A stretch of 64,000 nucleotides of DNA from contig NZ_JIAI01000001.1 in assembly GCF_000620785.1 (NCBI RefSeq), forward strand, positions 868,001-932,000, read 5' to 3'. Below are positions 8,544 to 17,054 of this stretch, in pieces (positions within the stretch are counted from its first letter, which is position 1; the number at the start of each line of letters is the position of its first letter). The position numbers were made by a program, and so were the translations under genes. The notes beneath the pieces are model-generated. The model did not search any database and was not told where the DNA came from. It saw nothing but the letters and a program-made list of their open reading frames with translations. The DNA comes from Actinospineispora acaciae DSM 45401 (lineage in GTDB: Bacteria; Actinomycetota; Actinomycetes; Mycobacteriales; Pseudonocardiaceae).

Positions 8544-9812
8544 TCATTGAGGTACGGCCTGGACGGCGGCGGGCTGGTCCCCGACCCAGCGCCGCCGCAT
8601 CGGCCTGAGCACGAAGTAGGCGAGCAGCGCGGCGGTCAGGTCCAGCGCGGCGACGATGAAGAACACCGGGCTCCAGCTTCCGGTGACGGACACGAGGTAG
8701 GCGGCCGCCGGCCCGCCGAGGACCGCACCGACGCCCTGGGCGACGTACAGGAAGCCGTAGTTCGTGGTCGCGTGCTCCGGGCCGTAGATGTCGGTCAGCG
8801 TCGCCGGGAACAGCGAGAAGATCTCTCCCCAGCCGAAGAACACCACGCCGGTGAGCAGGACGAACAGCACCGGGTCGTTGCGGAACGCGAGCACGGAGAG
8901 CACGGCGAGGCCCTCCAGCGAGAACGCGATGAGCATGGTGTGCTCGCGCCCGATCCGGTCGGAGACCCACCCGAAGAACGGCCGGGTGAGGCCGTTGGTG
9001 ATCCGCGACAGGCTCAGCGACAGCGCGACCGCCCCGACCCCGAGCACCTGGTAGTTGTCCACCCCGAAGTCCTTGGCGAACAGCTCCACCTGCGCCGCCA
9101 CCATCAGCCCGCCGGTGGACATCATGGCCATCATCACCAGCAGCAGCCAGTACGGACGGGTGCGCAGCATCTGCCGGGCGGAATAGCTGCGCCGCGACTG
9201 GCGCCCGTCCGCCACCGCCGCCGTGTCGAAGCCCAGCTCCTTCGGCGGCCGCCGAAGGCCCTGCGCCACGGCCAGCCCGACCAGCCCCTGGGCGATCCCG
9301 AAGCCGACCAGCGCCTGCCGGTAGTCCCCGGCGTGCACCATGGCCGCGATCGGGATCGTGGTCAGGAACGCGCCGGCCCCGTACCCCGCCGCGACCAGCC
9401 CGACGGCGAGCCCGCGCCGGTCCGGGAACCAGCCGACCATCAGGCCGACCACCCCGACGTAGACGATGCCGGTGCCGATCCCACCGAGCAGCCCGTAGGT
9501 CAGGTACAGCCCGAGCAGCGAGCCGACCGGGGCGGCCAGCAGCCAGCTCGCGCCGACCAGGATCGCCCCGAGGGAGAGCAACAGCCGGGGGCCGAACCTG
9601 TCCACCAGGAACGCCTGGATCGGAGAGAACCACGTCTGCAACACGATCAGCAGCGAGAACGTGACCTGTACCGCGGCCACACTGGCGCCGGTGACGCCCC
9701 GCAGCGACGGCACGAACAGCGTCCAGGTGTACTGCGGGCTGGAGATCACGACCATCGCTGCCACGCCGAGCCCGAGCTGGACCCATCGCGTCCCGCCTGA
9801 TACCTCCGCCAT
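8544..9812 (-). CDS. OFA-type major facilitator transporter (oxalate/formate antiporter-like)
   Basis: The 422-residue protein has 12 predicted membrane segments and the MFS loop motifs DRFGPRLLL (segments 2-3) and GWVSDRIGREHTM (segments 8-9). The N-terminal pattern SSPQYTWTLFVPSLRGVTG and the YGLLGGIGTGIVYVG block are typical of the OFA (OxlT-like) monocarboxylate branch. ATG at 9812 follows AGGAGG by 6 nt. It starts 24 bp after the gamma-glutamyltransferase on the same strand, so the two form an operon. The substrate may be an organic or amino acid rather than oxalate. Confidence 0.87.
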   Translation of the reverse strand: MAEVSGGTRWVQLGLGVAAMVVISSPQYTWTLFVPSLRGVTGASVAAVQVTFSLLIVLQTWFSPIQAFLVDRFGPRLLLSLGAILVGASWLLAAPVGSLLGLYLTYGLLGGIGTGIVYVGVVGLMVGWFPDRRGLAVGLVAAGYGAGAFLTTIPIAAMVHAGDYRQALVGFGIAQGLVGLAVAQGLRRPPKELGFDTAAVADGRQSRRSYSARQMLRTRPYWLLLVMMAMMSTGGLMVAAQVELFAKDFGVDNYQVLGVGAVALSLSLSRITNGLTRPFFGWVSDRIGREHTMLIAFSLEGLAVLSVLAFRNDPVLFVLLTGVVFFGWGEIFSLFPATLTDIYGPEHATTNYGFLYVAQGVGAVLGGPAAAYLVSVTGSWSPVFFIVAALDLTAALLAYFVLRPMRRRWVGDQPAAVQAVPQ

Positions 9813-9836
9813 GGCCACCCTCCTTGGTGTGGGCCA

Positions 9837-11429
9837 CTACCAACCCAGTGCGCTGCCCTCCCCGCGCGGATCCGCGCCGCCCATGAGCAGGCCCCGTTCC
9901 GGGTCGACCTGGATCGCCTGGGCGTGGCCCATCACCTCGTCGAAGTCCGCCACCACCCGCACGGTGTGCCCACGCCGGCGCAGCCCGGTGGCGACCTCGG
10001 GACCGAAGCGATCTTCGATGCGCAGCTCGCGGGTCTGCTCGCCCCAGGTGCGGCCGTAGAGCCAGCGCGGCGCGTCGATGGCGCGCTGCACGTCGTGGCC
10101 GAAGTCCACCACCCGCGTCACCACGGCGGTGGACGTCTGCGGCTGGCCCTCGCCGCCCATGGTCCCGTAGACCATGCGCAGCTCCCCGTCGCGCAGCATC
10201 ATCCCGGGCATCAGCGTGTGGGCGGTGCGCTTGCCCGGTTCGAGGCGGTTCACGTCGCCGGGGTCGAGGGAGAAGAACGAGCCCCGGTTCTGCAGCACCA
10301 CCCCGGTGTCGCCGCCGACGAACGCCGACCCGCACTCGTGGTAGAGGCTCTGGATGACGGCGGCCGCGTTTCCGGCGCCGTCCACGACCACGCTGCAGGT
10401 GGTGTCCCCGCCGGCGGCCGCGGCCGGGGGCGCGGCGGGCACCGGGCCGGCCGCGATCTGGGCGCGCAGCTCGGCGGCGTAGTCCTTGGAGAGCAGGTGG
10501 TGCAGCGGCGCGGGTCCGAACCCGGGGTCGGTGAGGTAGCGGTCCCGGTCGGCGAACACGAGCTTGGTCGCCTCGGTCACGGTGTGCACGTACTCGGCGT
10601 CGCCCATGGCCGCCACGTCGAGGCCCTCCAGGACGTTCAGCAGCATCAGGTGCGCGAAGCCCTGGGAGTTCGGCGGGTGCTGGTAGCAGTCGAACCCCCG
10701 GTAACCGGTCGACAGCGGCTCGGTCCACTCCGAGCGGTGCGCCGCGAAGTCGGCCATGGTGAGCAGGCCGCCGGCGCGCCGCAGCGTCCCGGTGATCTCC
10801 TCGGCGACCGCGCCGGTGTAGAAGCCGTTGCGGCCCGACACCGCGATCTCGTGCAGCGTGGCGGCCAGCCGCGGCAGCAGCACCGGCCGGCCCACCGTCG
10901 GCTCCGCCCCGTCGAGCACCTCCCAGCCCGGCGCGTGCTCCGCCAGCACGTCCGCGACCGCGCGCAGGCACTCGGCCTGGCCGGCGCACATGGGATAGCC
11001 GTCGCGGGCGTAGCCGATCGCCGGCTCCAGCACCTTGGTGAGCGGCAACGAGCCGAACCGCTCGTGCGCGGCGCACCAGCTGTCCACGGCTCCCGGCACC
11101 GTCACCGCCGCCAGCGGCCCGCGCGTCGGGATGGCCCGGTGACCACGCGACAGGAAGTACTCGGCGCTCGCCTCGCCCGCCGCCCGCCCGCTGCCGTTGA
11201 GTGCGTGCACCTGACCGGTCGCGGCCTCGTAAACCAGCCAGAACGCGTCCCCGCCCACCCCCGTCATGTGCGGGTACACCACGCCGAGCGTGGCGTTGAC
11301 CGCCACCGCCGCGTCGACCGCGCTGCCGCCGTCCTGCAGTATCCGCAGCCCGACGCCGGAGGCGAGGTAGTGCGGTGTCGCCACCATGCCCCGCCGCGCC
11401 AGTGCGACCGGTCGCGTCGTGCGCGCCAT
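9837..11429 (-). CDS. Gamma-glutamyltransferase family protein
   Basis: The 530-residue protein belongs to the N-terminal nucleophile hydrolase family that self-cleaves into two subunits. The predicted cleavage/nucleophile residue is Thr343 in GGDTTCSVVVD. The substrate-binding pattern NGSGRAAG is near residue 78 and YGTMGGEGQPQ is near the C-terminus. No clear signal peptide precedes MARTTRPVALARRGMV, so the protein may be cytosolic. ATG at 11429 has GGAAGGGGG upstream. It is followed by the OFA transporter and is divergent from a FadR-type regulator. Cephalosporin acylase-like or other gamma-glutamyl activities are possible within this family. Confidence 0.9.
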   Translation of the reverse strand: MARTTRPVALARRGMVATPHYLASGVGLRILQDGGSAVDAAVAVNATLGVVYPHMTGVGGDAFWLVYEAATGQVHALNGSGRAAGEASAEYFLSRGHRAIPTRGPLAAVTVPGAVDSWCAAHERFGSLPLTKVLEPAIGYARDGYPMCAGQAECLRAVADVLAEHAPGWEVLDGAEPTVGRPVLLPRLAATLHEIAVSGRNGFYTGAVAEEITGTLRRAGGLLTMADFAAHRSEWTEPLSTGYRGFDCYQHPPNSQGFAHLMLLNVLEGLDVAAMGDAEYVHTVTEATKLVFADRDRYLTDPGFGPAPLHHLLSKDYAAELRAQIAAGPVPAAPPAAAAGGDTTCSVVVDGAGNAAAVIQSLYHECGSAFVGGDTGVVLQNRGSFFSLDPGDVNRLEPGKRTAHTLMPGMMLRDGELRMVYGTMGGEGQPQTSTAVVTRVVDFGHDVQRAIDAPRWLYGRTWGEQTRELRIEDRFGPEVATGLRRRGHTVRVVADFDEVMGHAQAIQVDPERGLLMGGADPRGEGSALGW

Positions 11430-11442
11430 GCGCCCCCTTCCG

Positions 11443-11462
11443 ATCGGTCGGACCACTGATCC
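11443..11462. promoter_or_regulatory. FadR/GntR-type operator, site 1
   Basis: The core GGTC-G-GACC is at 11446-11454, followed by ACTGATCC. Seventeen of 20 positions match the reverse complement of site 2 at 11529-11548. Two inverted copies in a 144-bp divergent spacer, with the FadR-family pattern TGGTNNNACCA, make control by the adjacent regulator likely. Confidence 0.6.
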
Positions 11463-11528
11463 ACGCCGTCTACGGAATACTGGATACTGTGGCCCTGCTC
11501 ACCCAGATGGGGCGACGGCCAAACGGGT

Positions 11529-11548
11529 GGTTCAGTGGTCTGACCGGT
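11529..11548. promoter_or_regulatory. FadR/GntR-type operator, site 2
   Basis: The sequence GGTTCAGTGGTCTGACCGGT holds the core GGTC-T-GACC (11537-11545). It is the inverted partner of site 1 and lies 26 bp before the regulator start codon. Confidence 0.6.
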
Positions 11549-11573
11549 GACCACGCGCCGTTAGCATGGGCGG

Positions 11574-12296
11574 ATGGGGCCGCGAGGACGCGATGAGCTG
11601 GACATTCGCCCGGTCGCGCGCACCCGCGCCCATGAGGAGGTGGTCCGCCAGCTCCAGGACCTCATGCGGCGCGGTGACCTGCGGCCCGGCGACAGGCTGC
11701 CCTCCGAGCGAGAGCTGTCGGCGCGGTTCGCGGTGAGCAGGGCGACCATCCGGCAGGCGCTGGAGGCGCTCGACCACAACGGGTTGATCGACCGCCGGGT
11801 CGGCGAGGGGACGTTCGCCGCCGACTCCTCGGCGGCCTCGGTCACCTCGCTGGTCACCGCGCTGCGCCTGGCCCAGGGCTCGCTGACCGACCAGCTGGAG
11901 CTGCGCCAGCTGGTGGAACCGCAGGTCGCCCGGCTGGCCGCGCTGCGCGCCGACGCCGACGACGTCGAGGCCCTGCGGCGGCTGGTGGACCGCCAGGAGG
12001 CCAGCACGGCGCGCGGGGTCCCGTTCGTGGACGACGACAGCGCCTTCCACCTCGCGATCGCGCGCGCCGCCTCCAACGACCTGCTGACCAAGATGGTCGA
12101 GGGCATCCACGAGCTGCTCAGGGCCAGCCGGGAGCGGTCGCTGCACGCACCGGGCGGCATGCGGCGCTCCCTGGACGGGCACCACCGGATCCTGGACGCG
12201 ATCGCCCGCCGCGACGACGAGGGCGCCTACGAGGCCATGCACGCCCACCTGCTGGACGTGCAGCGGCTCATCCTGGAGTCGACCGAGCCGCCGTGA
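11574..12296 (+). CDS. FadR/GntR (FCD) family transcriptional regulator
   Basis: The protein has 240 residues. The winged HTH is at about 20-80 (EEVVRQLQDLMRRGDLRPGD, LPSERELSARFAVSRATIRQ) and the FCD ligand domain at about 95-230, with metal-type residues in LELRQLVEPQVARL, DSAFHLAIARAASN and LDGHHRILDAI. It is divergent from the gamma-glutamyltransferase/transporter operon, with two matching operators in the spacer. No ribosome site precedes the ATG. It ends exactly against the next convergent gene (TGATCA). Confidence 0.9.
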   Translation: MGPRGRDELDIRPVARTRAHEEVVRQLQDLMRRGDLRPGDRLPSERELSARFAVSRATIRQALEALDHNGLIDRRVGEGTFAADSSAASVTSLVTALRLAQGSLTDQLELRQLVEPQVARLAALRADADDVEALRRLVDRQEASTARGVPFVDDDSAFHLAIARAASNDLLTKMVEGIHELLRASRERSLHAPGGMRRSLDGHHRILDAIARRDDEGAYEAMHAHLLDVQRLILESTEPP

Positions 12297-13949
12297 TCAG
12301 CGGTGGTTGCACAGCTCCAGCGGGCCGCCGTCCGGGGTCGTGCACGGCACGTAGCCGGCGCCGCCGAGCCGCACCCGGGCGCTGTCGTTCTTCCGCACGT
12401 ACTCGACGAAGCTGGCCAGCAGCGTGTCCGGGACCGGCGGGTGCTTGGTGTAGAGATATTCCACCGTCCAGAACGGGTAGCCGCTCTCGATGACTGTGCT
12501 GGTGTCGAACGCCTTGTTGTCGATGGTCAGCGCCCTGACCGCGTTCTGCCTGCGGGCCTCGGCGATCGAGGGCGCGTCCGTGTAGCCGATCGCGCCGGGC
12601 GTCTGGCTGATCTTCGCGATGACCTCGGAGTTCGCGTTGCGCTCGCACCTGACCACGGCCGCCCTCGGGTCGCGGTCGTTGGTCAGGCACTCGTTGGAGG
12701 TCAGCGCGGGCTCCGCGCCGTGCAGCACCCGCTGCTCGAACAGCTCCCTGGTCCCGGACTCCTGGCCGCGCCCGACGATCCGGATGGGCAGCTCCGGCCC
12801 GCCGCGCAGCTGGCTCCAGTCCCGGTACGTGCCGTTGTAGATGCCCTGCAACTGGGCGGTGCTCAGGCCGTCCACGCCGGCCGAGGCGTTGACCACCACG
12901 TGGTAGGGGACGATCGCCACCTGCTCGGAGTGGAGTACCACCGGCGCGGTGTCCTGCTTCCCGTCGGACAGGGCGGCGAACTCGTTCGACGTGCCGTCCT
13001 CCTGGCCGGCCAAAGCCCGCACGCCGTCGATGCTGCCGGTCGCCTGGGTGGTGATCTCGGCGTCCGGGCAGCCGCGCCGGTACTGCTCGGCGAGCTGCGC
13101 CATGGTCGGCATGAACACGCTGGAGCCCTCGATCCGCAACCGACCGGCCACGCACCCGACGTCCGGGCCGCCCGGCGGGGACACGATCACTGCGCCGACC
13201 ACCAGCAGCAGGGTCAGCGCCACCGCGAGCGCCCCCGTCACCCGGGGCAGGGTGATCTTGCGCTCGATCCTGCCGTCCCGGATCAGCCCGTCCCGGATCC
13301 GCCCGCCCGGGGTGATCTGCTTGATGAGCCCGCCGCGGTGGTCGGGCGGGTCGACGAGCACCACCACGAGCTTGAACCGCTGCCGGCGGCCGAGGGTGAG
13401 GTTGCGCAGCCGGACCCCGTGCCAGTCGGGCCCCGGCTCCTCGCCCCGGAACCGGGTGGGCAACAGCTCGCGCAGCGTGCGCAGGCTGCCGCCGCCGGGC
13501 GAGGGCTCCCTGGGCCCGGTGTCTGAGGTGAAGAACTCCAGGCCGTCCCGGATGCGCCGGCGAAGGTCCTCGTTGGTGGCGTCGGATATGCGTGCGTTCC
13601 AGATGGTCCGCCGGCCGAACGTGAACGACAGCGGGTGGAGGAAGTCCTCGCGGGTGACCTCGTGGCTGCCTGTGTTGCGGATGCGGATGACCACGACGCT
13701 CATCCGGTCCAACAGCTCCGCGAGCTGACCGAACCGCGGCGAGTGGGGCCGCGCCGGGTCGTCGGCGGCGTGCGGGTCGTCCGGCACGACACCGATCTTG
13801 GAGTTGTACAGCACCCGGTACGTGATGCGGTTTCGCCTGATCAGAAGCCTGTCGACGAACGGGGCGGCGAGCAGTCCGACGATCGCAAGCACGATGTTGT
13901 TCGCGCCGAGGAACGTCACGATCGACTGCGCGGCGTCGAGTACGACCAC
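12297..13949 (-). CDS. Membrane-tethered PstS-like substrate-binding protein
   Basis: The protein is about 550 residues. An N-terminal membrane helix (about 5-28, FLGANNIVLAIVGLLAAPFV) is followed by a roughly 200-residue soluble region. A second helix (about 250-275, ALAVALTLLLVVGAVIV) leads to a C-terminal PstS-like periplasmic-binding domain with RIEGSSVFMP, AQLQGIYNGTYRDW, RGQESGTRELFEQRVL and GAIGYTDAPSI. The binding domain would lie outside the cell, anchored by the second helix, instead of the usual lipoprotein signal. No phosphate permease genes are nearby, so a sensor or anion-binding role is possible. The start is uncertain: GTG 13949 has GGAGA upstream, and GTG 13982 is an alternative. 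Confidence 0.75.
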   Translation of the reverse strand: MVVLDAAQSIVTFLGANNIVLAIVGLLAAPFVDRLLIRRNRITYRVLYNSKIGVVPDDPHAADDPARPHSPRFGQLAELLDRMSVVVIRIRNTGSHEVTREDFLHPLSFTFGRRTIWNARISDATNEDLRRRIRDGLEFFTSDTGPREPSPGGGSLRTLRELLPTRFRGEEPGPDWHGVRLRNLTLGRRQRFKLVVVLVDPPDHRGGLIKQITPGGRIRDGLIRDGRIERKITLPRVTGALAVALTLLLVVGAVIVSPPGGPDVGCVAGRLRIEGSSVFMPTMAQLAEQYRRGCPDAEITTQATGSIDGVRALAGQEDGTSNEFAALSDGKQDTAPVVLHSEQVAIVPYHVVVNASAGVDGLSTAQLQGIYNGTYRDWSQLRGGPELPIRIVGRGQESGTRELFEQRVLHGAEPALTSNECLTNDRDPRAAVVRCERNANSEVIAKISQTPGAIGYTDAPSIAEARRQNAVRALTIDNKAFDTSTVIESGYPFWTVEYLYTKHPPVPDTLLASFVEYVRKNDSARVRLGGAGYVPCTTPDGGPLELCNHR

Positions 13950-14033
13950 GGCCGGATTGTCTCCACGCGCCGGCGCGCGCACGGCCGAACCGGTTGACCG
14001 TTCACCCAACGGTCATCGGTCGGACACGTGGGC

Positions 14034-14450
14034 TCAGGTGCCCGCGACCACCGCCGCCGTGCACTCGATCTCGACCAGCACGCCCGCGCGGGGAGGGGCG
14101 GCGTGCACGGTGGTGCGGGCCGGGAAGCTCGGGCAGTCGGCGAAGAACGCCCGATACTCCTTGTTGAACTCCGGGAAGTTCTCGATGTCCCGCAGGTAGC
14201 AGTTGCACTTGATGATCGAGTCCTTGCCGCCGCCGGCCGCCTCGACCACCGCGAGCAGGTTGGCCAGGGTCTGGCGGACCTGCGCGGCGAACTCCTCGGA
14301 GACGATCGTGTGCGTCCGAGGGTCGAGCGGGCCGGTGCCCGAGCAGTAGATGACGCCGCCGTGCACGACGGCCTGCGACAGCGGTGCCTTGGTGCCCGTG
14401 GAGAACCCCACCACGGGGGCGGCGGTGGTCCTCACCGCGCGGTTCGGCAT
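14034..14450 (-). CDS. RidA family enamine/imine deaminase, possible 2-aminomuconate deaminase
   Basis: The 138-residue protein has the RidA/YjgF fold. The conserved Arg is in FPARTTVHAAPPRAGVLVEIE and the earlier block is YCSGTGPLDPRTHTIV. ATG at 14450 has AAGGAGG 6 nt upstream. It lies 16 bp after the 3-hydroxyanthranilate dioxygenase in one operon. 2-aminomuconate deaminases are RidA relatives, and the neighbour supports that role, but general imine deaminase activity cannot be excluded. Confidence 0.87.
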   Translation of the reverse strand: MPNRAVRTTAAPVVGFSTGTKAPLSQAVVHGGVIYCSGTGPLDPRTHTIVSEEFAAQVRQTLANLLAVVEAAGGGKDSIIKCNCYLRDIENFPEFNKEYRAFFADCPSFPARTTVHAAPPRAGVLVEIECTAAVVAGT

Positions 14451-14466
14451 GGTGACCTCCTTGTGC

Positions 14467-14985
14467 TTACGCGGTGGGCATGACGTCACCGCACGCGGAG
14501 CAGGTGCGGGCGTCGAGGTCGTCGAAGAACTTCCGGTAGGCGTTGCCGACCGGGTCGGTCCGGTAGTCGGCGACGTGCACGCTCTCCTCGTGCAGGAAGG
14601 TGTCGCAGGACGGGCAGAACCAGTGGAAGCGGTCCAGCTCGCCGGGGCGGCGCAACCGCTCGATCACCATGACGAACGCGTCCGGCGGGAAGCGCGGCGA
14701 GTGCGGGATGCCGGCGCGGGTGTAGATGGACGCGCCCTGCGGGATCACCGCGACGTCCTCGGTGCCGTCCGGGTTGCGGTAGTGCAGGTTCATCTGGCCT
14801 CGGATCATGAGCATCACCTCGTCGCTGGGGTTGAGGTGGAACTCGCTGCGGTACTCCCGTCCCCTGGCGATGAAGGCCAGCGACTCGCCCTCCTGCCAGA
14901 GCACCCTCACCCGCTCGCCGGCGCGGCCCAACTCGGCGGCCGTCCCGTCCAGGTCCACGATCGGCATCTGTACTTGTTCGCTCAC
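14467..14985 (-). CDS. 3-hydroxyanthranilate 3,4-dioxygenase
   Basis: The 172-residue cupin protein matches bacterial 3-hydroxyanthranilate 3,4-dioxygenases (NbaC type). The iron-binding His and Glu lie in SEFHLNPSDEVMLMIRG, and the later His is in RAGIPHSPRFPP. A rubredoxin-like second iron site is present at the C-terminus as two CxxC pairs (CPSC and CSAC). It opens the ring of 3-hydroxyanthranilate to 2-amino-3-carboxymuconate semialdehyde. GTG at 14985 is chosen; ATG at 14967 and TTG at 15021 are alternatives, and none has a ribosome site. It is followed by RidA. No decarboxylase for the next step is in the window. Confidence 0.88.
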   Translation of the reverse strand: MSEQVQMPIVDLDGTAAELGRAGERVRVLWQEGESLAFIARGREYRSEFHLNPSDEVMLMIRGQMNLHYRNPDGTEDVAVIPQGASIYTRAGIPHSPRFPPDAFVMVIERLRRPGELDRFHWFCPSCDTFLHEESVHVADYRTDPVGNAYRKFFDDLDARTCSACGDVMPTA

Positions 14986-15055
14986 GGTGCGGATGATGGC
15001 GGCCGGCCCGACCAGTGGCAACGGTCACATTCCGTTCATTGAAAGATCTGGGGTT

Positions 15056-15083
15056 GTCACAGCGGGACACCTAGTTCCGTCTG
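15056..15083 (+). promoter_or_regulatory. SigJ-type ECF sigma promoter of the reductase-sigJ operon
   Basis: GTCACA at 15056-15061, a 16-bp spacer, then CGTCTG at 15078-15083. The mycobacterial SigJ promoter is described as GTCACA-N16-CGTCCT, so the -35 and spacer match exactly and the -10 region matches four of six. It lies 42 bp before the ATG of the operon that contains the SigJ-type gene, suggesting autoregulation. Confidence 0.6.
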
Positions 15084-15125
15084 AGGGGGTCGAGAACGCG
15101 ACAGAGACAGACGGAGGAGATCCCG

Positions 15126-16079
15126 ATGCATGTATTCGTTGCCGGAGCCACCGGAGCCGTGGGCCGTCGGCTGGTGCCGAGGCTGCTCGCTCGCGGGCAC
15201 CGGGTGACGGCCACCACCCGCTCCGCCGCCAAGGCGGGCGAGCTGCGCGCGCTCGGCGCGGACGCCGTGGTGCTGGACGGGTTGGACGCGGCCGCCGTGG
15301 GCCAGGCCGTCGCGGGCGCCCGGCCCGACGCCATCGTCCACCAGATGACGGCGCTGGCCGGCCAGCCGAACCTGCGCCGGTTCGACGACTGGTTCGCCAC
15401 CACCAACGAGCTGCGGACGCAGGGGACGCAGCACCTGCTGGCCGCCGCGCAGGCCACCGGGGTCGAGCGGTTCGTGGCGCAGAGCTACACCGGCTGGACC
15501 AACGCCCGCACCGGCGGCCCGGTCAAGACCGAGGACGACCCGCTCGACGCCGAGCCGGCCGCCGCCCAGCGGAAGACGATGGCGGCCGTCCGGTTCCTGG
15601 AGCGGACGGTGCGGGACGCGCCGCTGGACGGGATCGTGCTGCGCTACGGCAACTTCTACGGCCCTGGGGCCTCGGAGTCGCAGGTGGAGCTGGTCCGGGC
15701 CCGCAAGCTGCCGATCATCGGGAGTGGCGCGGGCGTCTGGTCGTGGATCCACCTCGACGACGCCGCCGAGGCCACCATCGCCGCCCTGGAGCGCGGCACC
15801 GCCGGGGTGTACCAGATCGTCGACGACGAGCCGGCGCCGGTGGCGCAGTGGCTGCCCTACCTGGCCGAGGTGTTGGGCGCCAAGCCGCCGATGCGGGTGC
15901 CGGTGTGGTTGGGCAGGCTCGCCGCCGGTGAGGTCGCGGTGCGGTGGATGACCGAGAGTCGGGGCGCGTCCAACGAGAAGGCGAAGAACGCGCTTGACTG
16001 GCGCCCCGGGTTCGCGAGCTGGCGCGACGGGTTCCGCAACGGCCTTGTCGACGCACCGGCGCCCGGGGTGGCGTCGTGA
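15126..16079 (+). CDS. NAD-dependent epimerase/dehydratase family oxidoreductase
   Basis: The 317-residue extended SDR has the NAD-binding motif VAGATGAVGRRLVPRLL at about residues 5-21. The YxxxK-equivalent region reads SYTGWTNARTGGPVKTEDDPL, and a later block is LRYGNFYGPG. ATG at 15126 follows CGGAGGAG. Its stop overlaps the sigma-factor GTG by 4 nt. Such reductases commonly accompany SigJ-type sigma genes, perhaps for redox or sugar-nucleotide substrates; the substrate is unknown. Confidence 0.85.
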   Translation: MHVFVAGATGAVGRRLVPRLLARGHRVTATTRSAAKAGELRALGADAVVLDGLDAAAVGQAVAGARPDAIVHQMTALAGQPNLRRFDDWFATTNELRTQGTQHLLAAAQATGVERFVAQSYTGWTNARTGGPVKTEDDPLDAEPAAAQRKTMAAVRFLERTVRDAPLDGIVLRYGNFYGPGASESQVELVRARKLPIIGSGAGVWSWIHLDDAAEATIAALERGTAGVYQIVDDEPAPVAQWLPYLAEVLGAKPPMRVPVWLGRLAAGEVAVRWMTESRGASNEKAKNALDWRPGFASWRDGFRNGLVDAPAPGVAS

Positions 16080-17032
16080 CGGAGACGGTGGAGACGCTGC
16101 GCCCGCTGCTGTTCTCGATCGCCTACCGCATGCTCGGGACCGTCAGCGATGCCGAGGACGTCGTCCAGGAGGCGTTCGCCCGCTACCAGCGGACCCTGCT
16201 GGACGGCACCGAGATCGGCTCGCCGCGCGCCTTCCTCTCGGCGGTGACCACCCGGCTGGCCATCGACCAGCTGCGCTCGGCTCGGGTGCGCCGGGAGTCC
16301 TACGTCGGGCAGTGGCTCCCGGAGCCGCTGCTCACCGACGGTGGCCGCGACGACCCGGCGCTGCACGCCGAGCGGGCCGACTCGCTGTCCATGGCGTTCC
16401 TGCTGGTGCTCGAGCGGCTCAGCCCGGTCGAGCGCGCGGTGTTCCTGCTGCACGACGTGTTCGACTACGGCTACCCGGAGATCGCGTCCATCGTCGGCAA
16501 GTCCGAGGCGAACTGCCGACAGCTCGCCGCCAGGGCGCGGCGCCACCTCGCGGACAGCAAGCCCCGGTTCGACGCCGCGCGGCGGGACCGCGAGGAGCTG
16601 GCCGCGCGCTTCTTCGCCGCGGTCGCGGACGGTGACGTCGACCAGCTCGTCGAGATGCTGGCCAAGGACGTCGTGGTGTACGGCGACGGCGGCGGGAAGG
16701 TCCCGCAGTGGTCGCGGCCCATCGTCGGCGCCGAGCGGGTGGCGAAGCTGCTCGCGAACCTCGGCAAGGGCATGCGCAACCTCGGCATCGGCATGCGCCC
16801 GCGCGAGGTCAACGGCCAGCCCGGCGTCATGGTGCTGGACGCCGACGGGCAGCTCACCAACGTCTTCGTGCTCGACATCGCCGACGGGGTGGTCCAGACC
16901 GTCCGCTCCGTCATCAACCCCGACAAGCTTCGCCACCTCGGACCGCTCGCCGACGTCCGCGCGCTGCGCGCCCAGCGCGGCCCGGACGCCGTGCCATCAA
17001 CTGAGCCCGCGACCGAGCCGGCAACCGACTGA
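16076..17032 (+). CDS. sigJ: SigJ-type RNA polymerase sigma factor with SnoaL-like C-terminal domain
   Basis: The protein has 318 residues. Region 2 is at about 10-75 (LLFSIAYRMLGTVSDAEDVV), region 4 at about 110-160 (LSPVERAVFLLHDVFDYGY, SIVGKSEANCRQLAARARR). A C-terminal SnoaL-like domain (about 175-295, ELAARFFAAVADGDVDQLVE) takes the place of an anti-sigma partner and regulates ECF41-type/SigJ factors. GTG at 16076 overlaps the preceding stop. A promoter matching the SigJ consensus lies upstream of the operon. In M. tuberculosis SigJ is linked to peroxide survival; that role here is inference. Confidence 0.87.
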   Translation: MTETVETLRPLLFSIAYRMLGTVSDAEDVVQEAFARYQRTLLDGTEIGSPRAFLSAVTTRLAIDQLRSARVRRESYVGQWLPEPLLTDGGRDDPALHAERADSLSMAFLLVLERLSPVERAVFLLHDVFDYGYPEIASIVGKSEANCRQLAARARRHLADSKPRFDAARRDREELAARFFAAVADGDVDQLVEMLAKDVVVYGDGGGKVPQWSRPIVGAERVAKLLANLGKGMRNLGIGMRPREVNGQPGVMVLDADGQLTNVFVLDIADGVVQTVRSVINPDKLRHLGPLADVRALRAQRGPDAVPSTEPATEPATD

Positions 17033-17054
17033 CCCACCAACCGGAGGACCCACC

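Noticed and set aside
7399..11076. 1225-codon minus-strand open frame
   Set aside because: It runs out of frame through the OFA transporter and gamma-glutamyltransferase genes and opposite the Lrp gene; composition is repetitive Arg/Ala/Gly and no family is seen.
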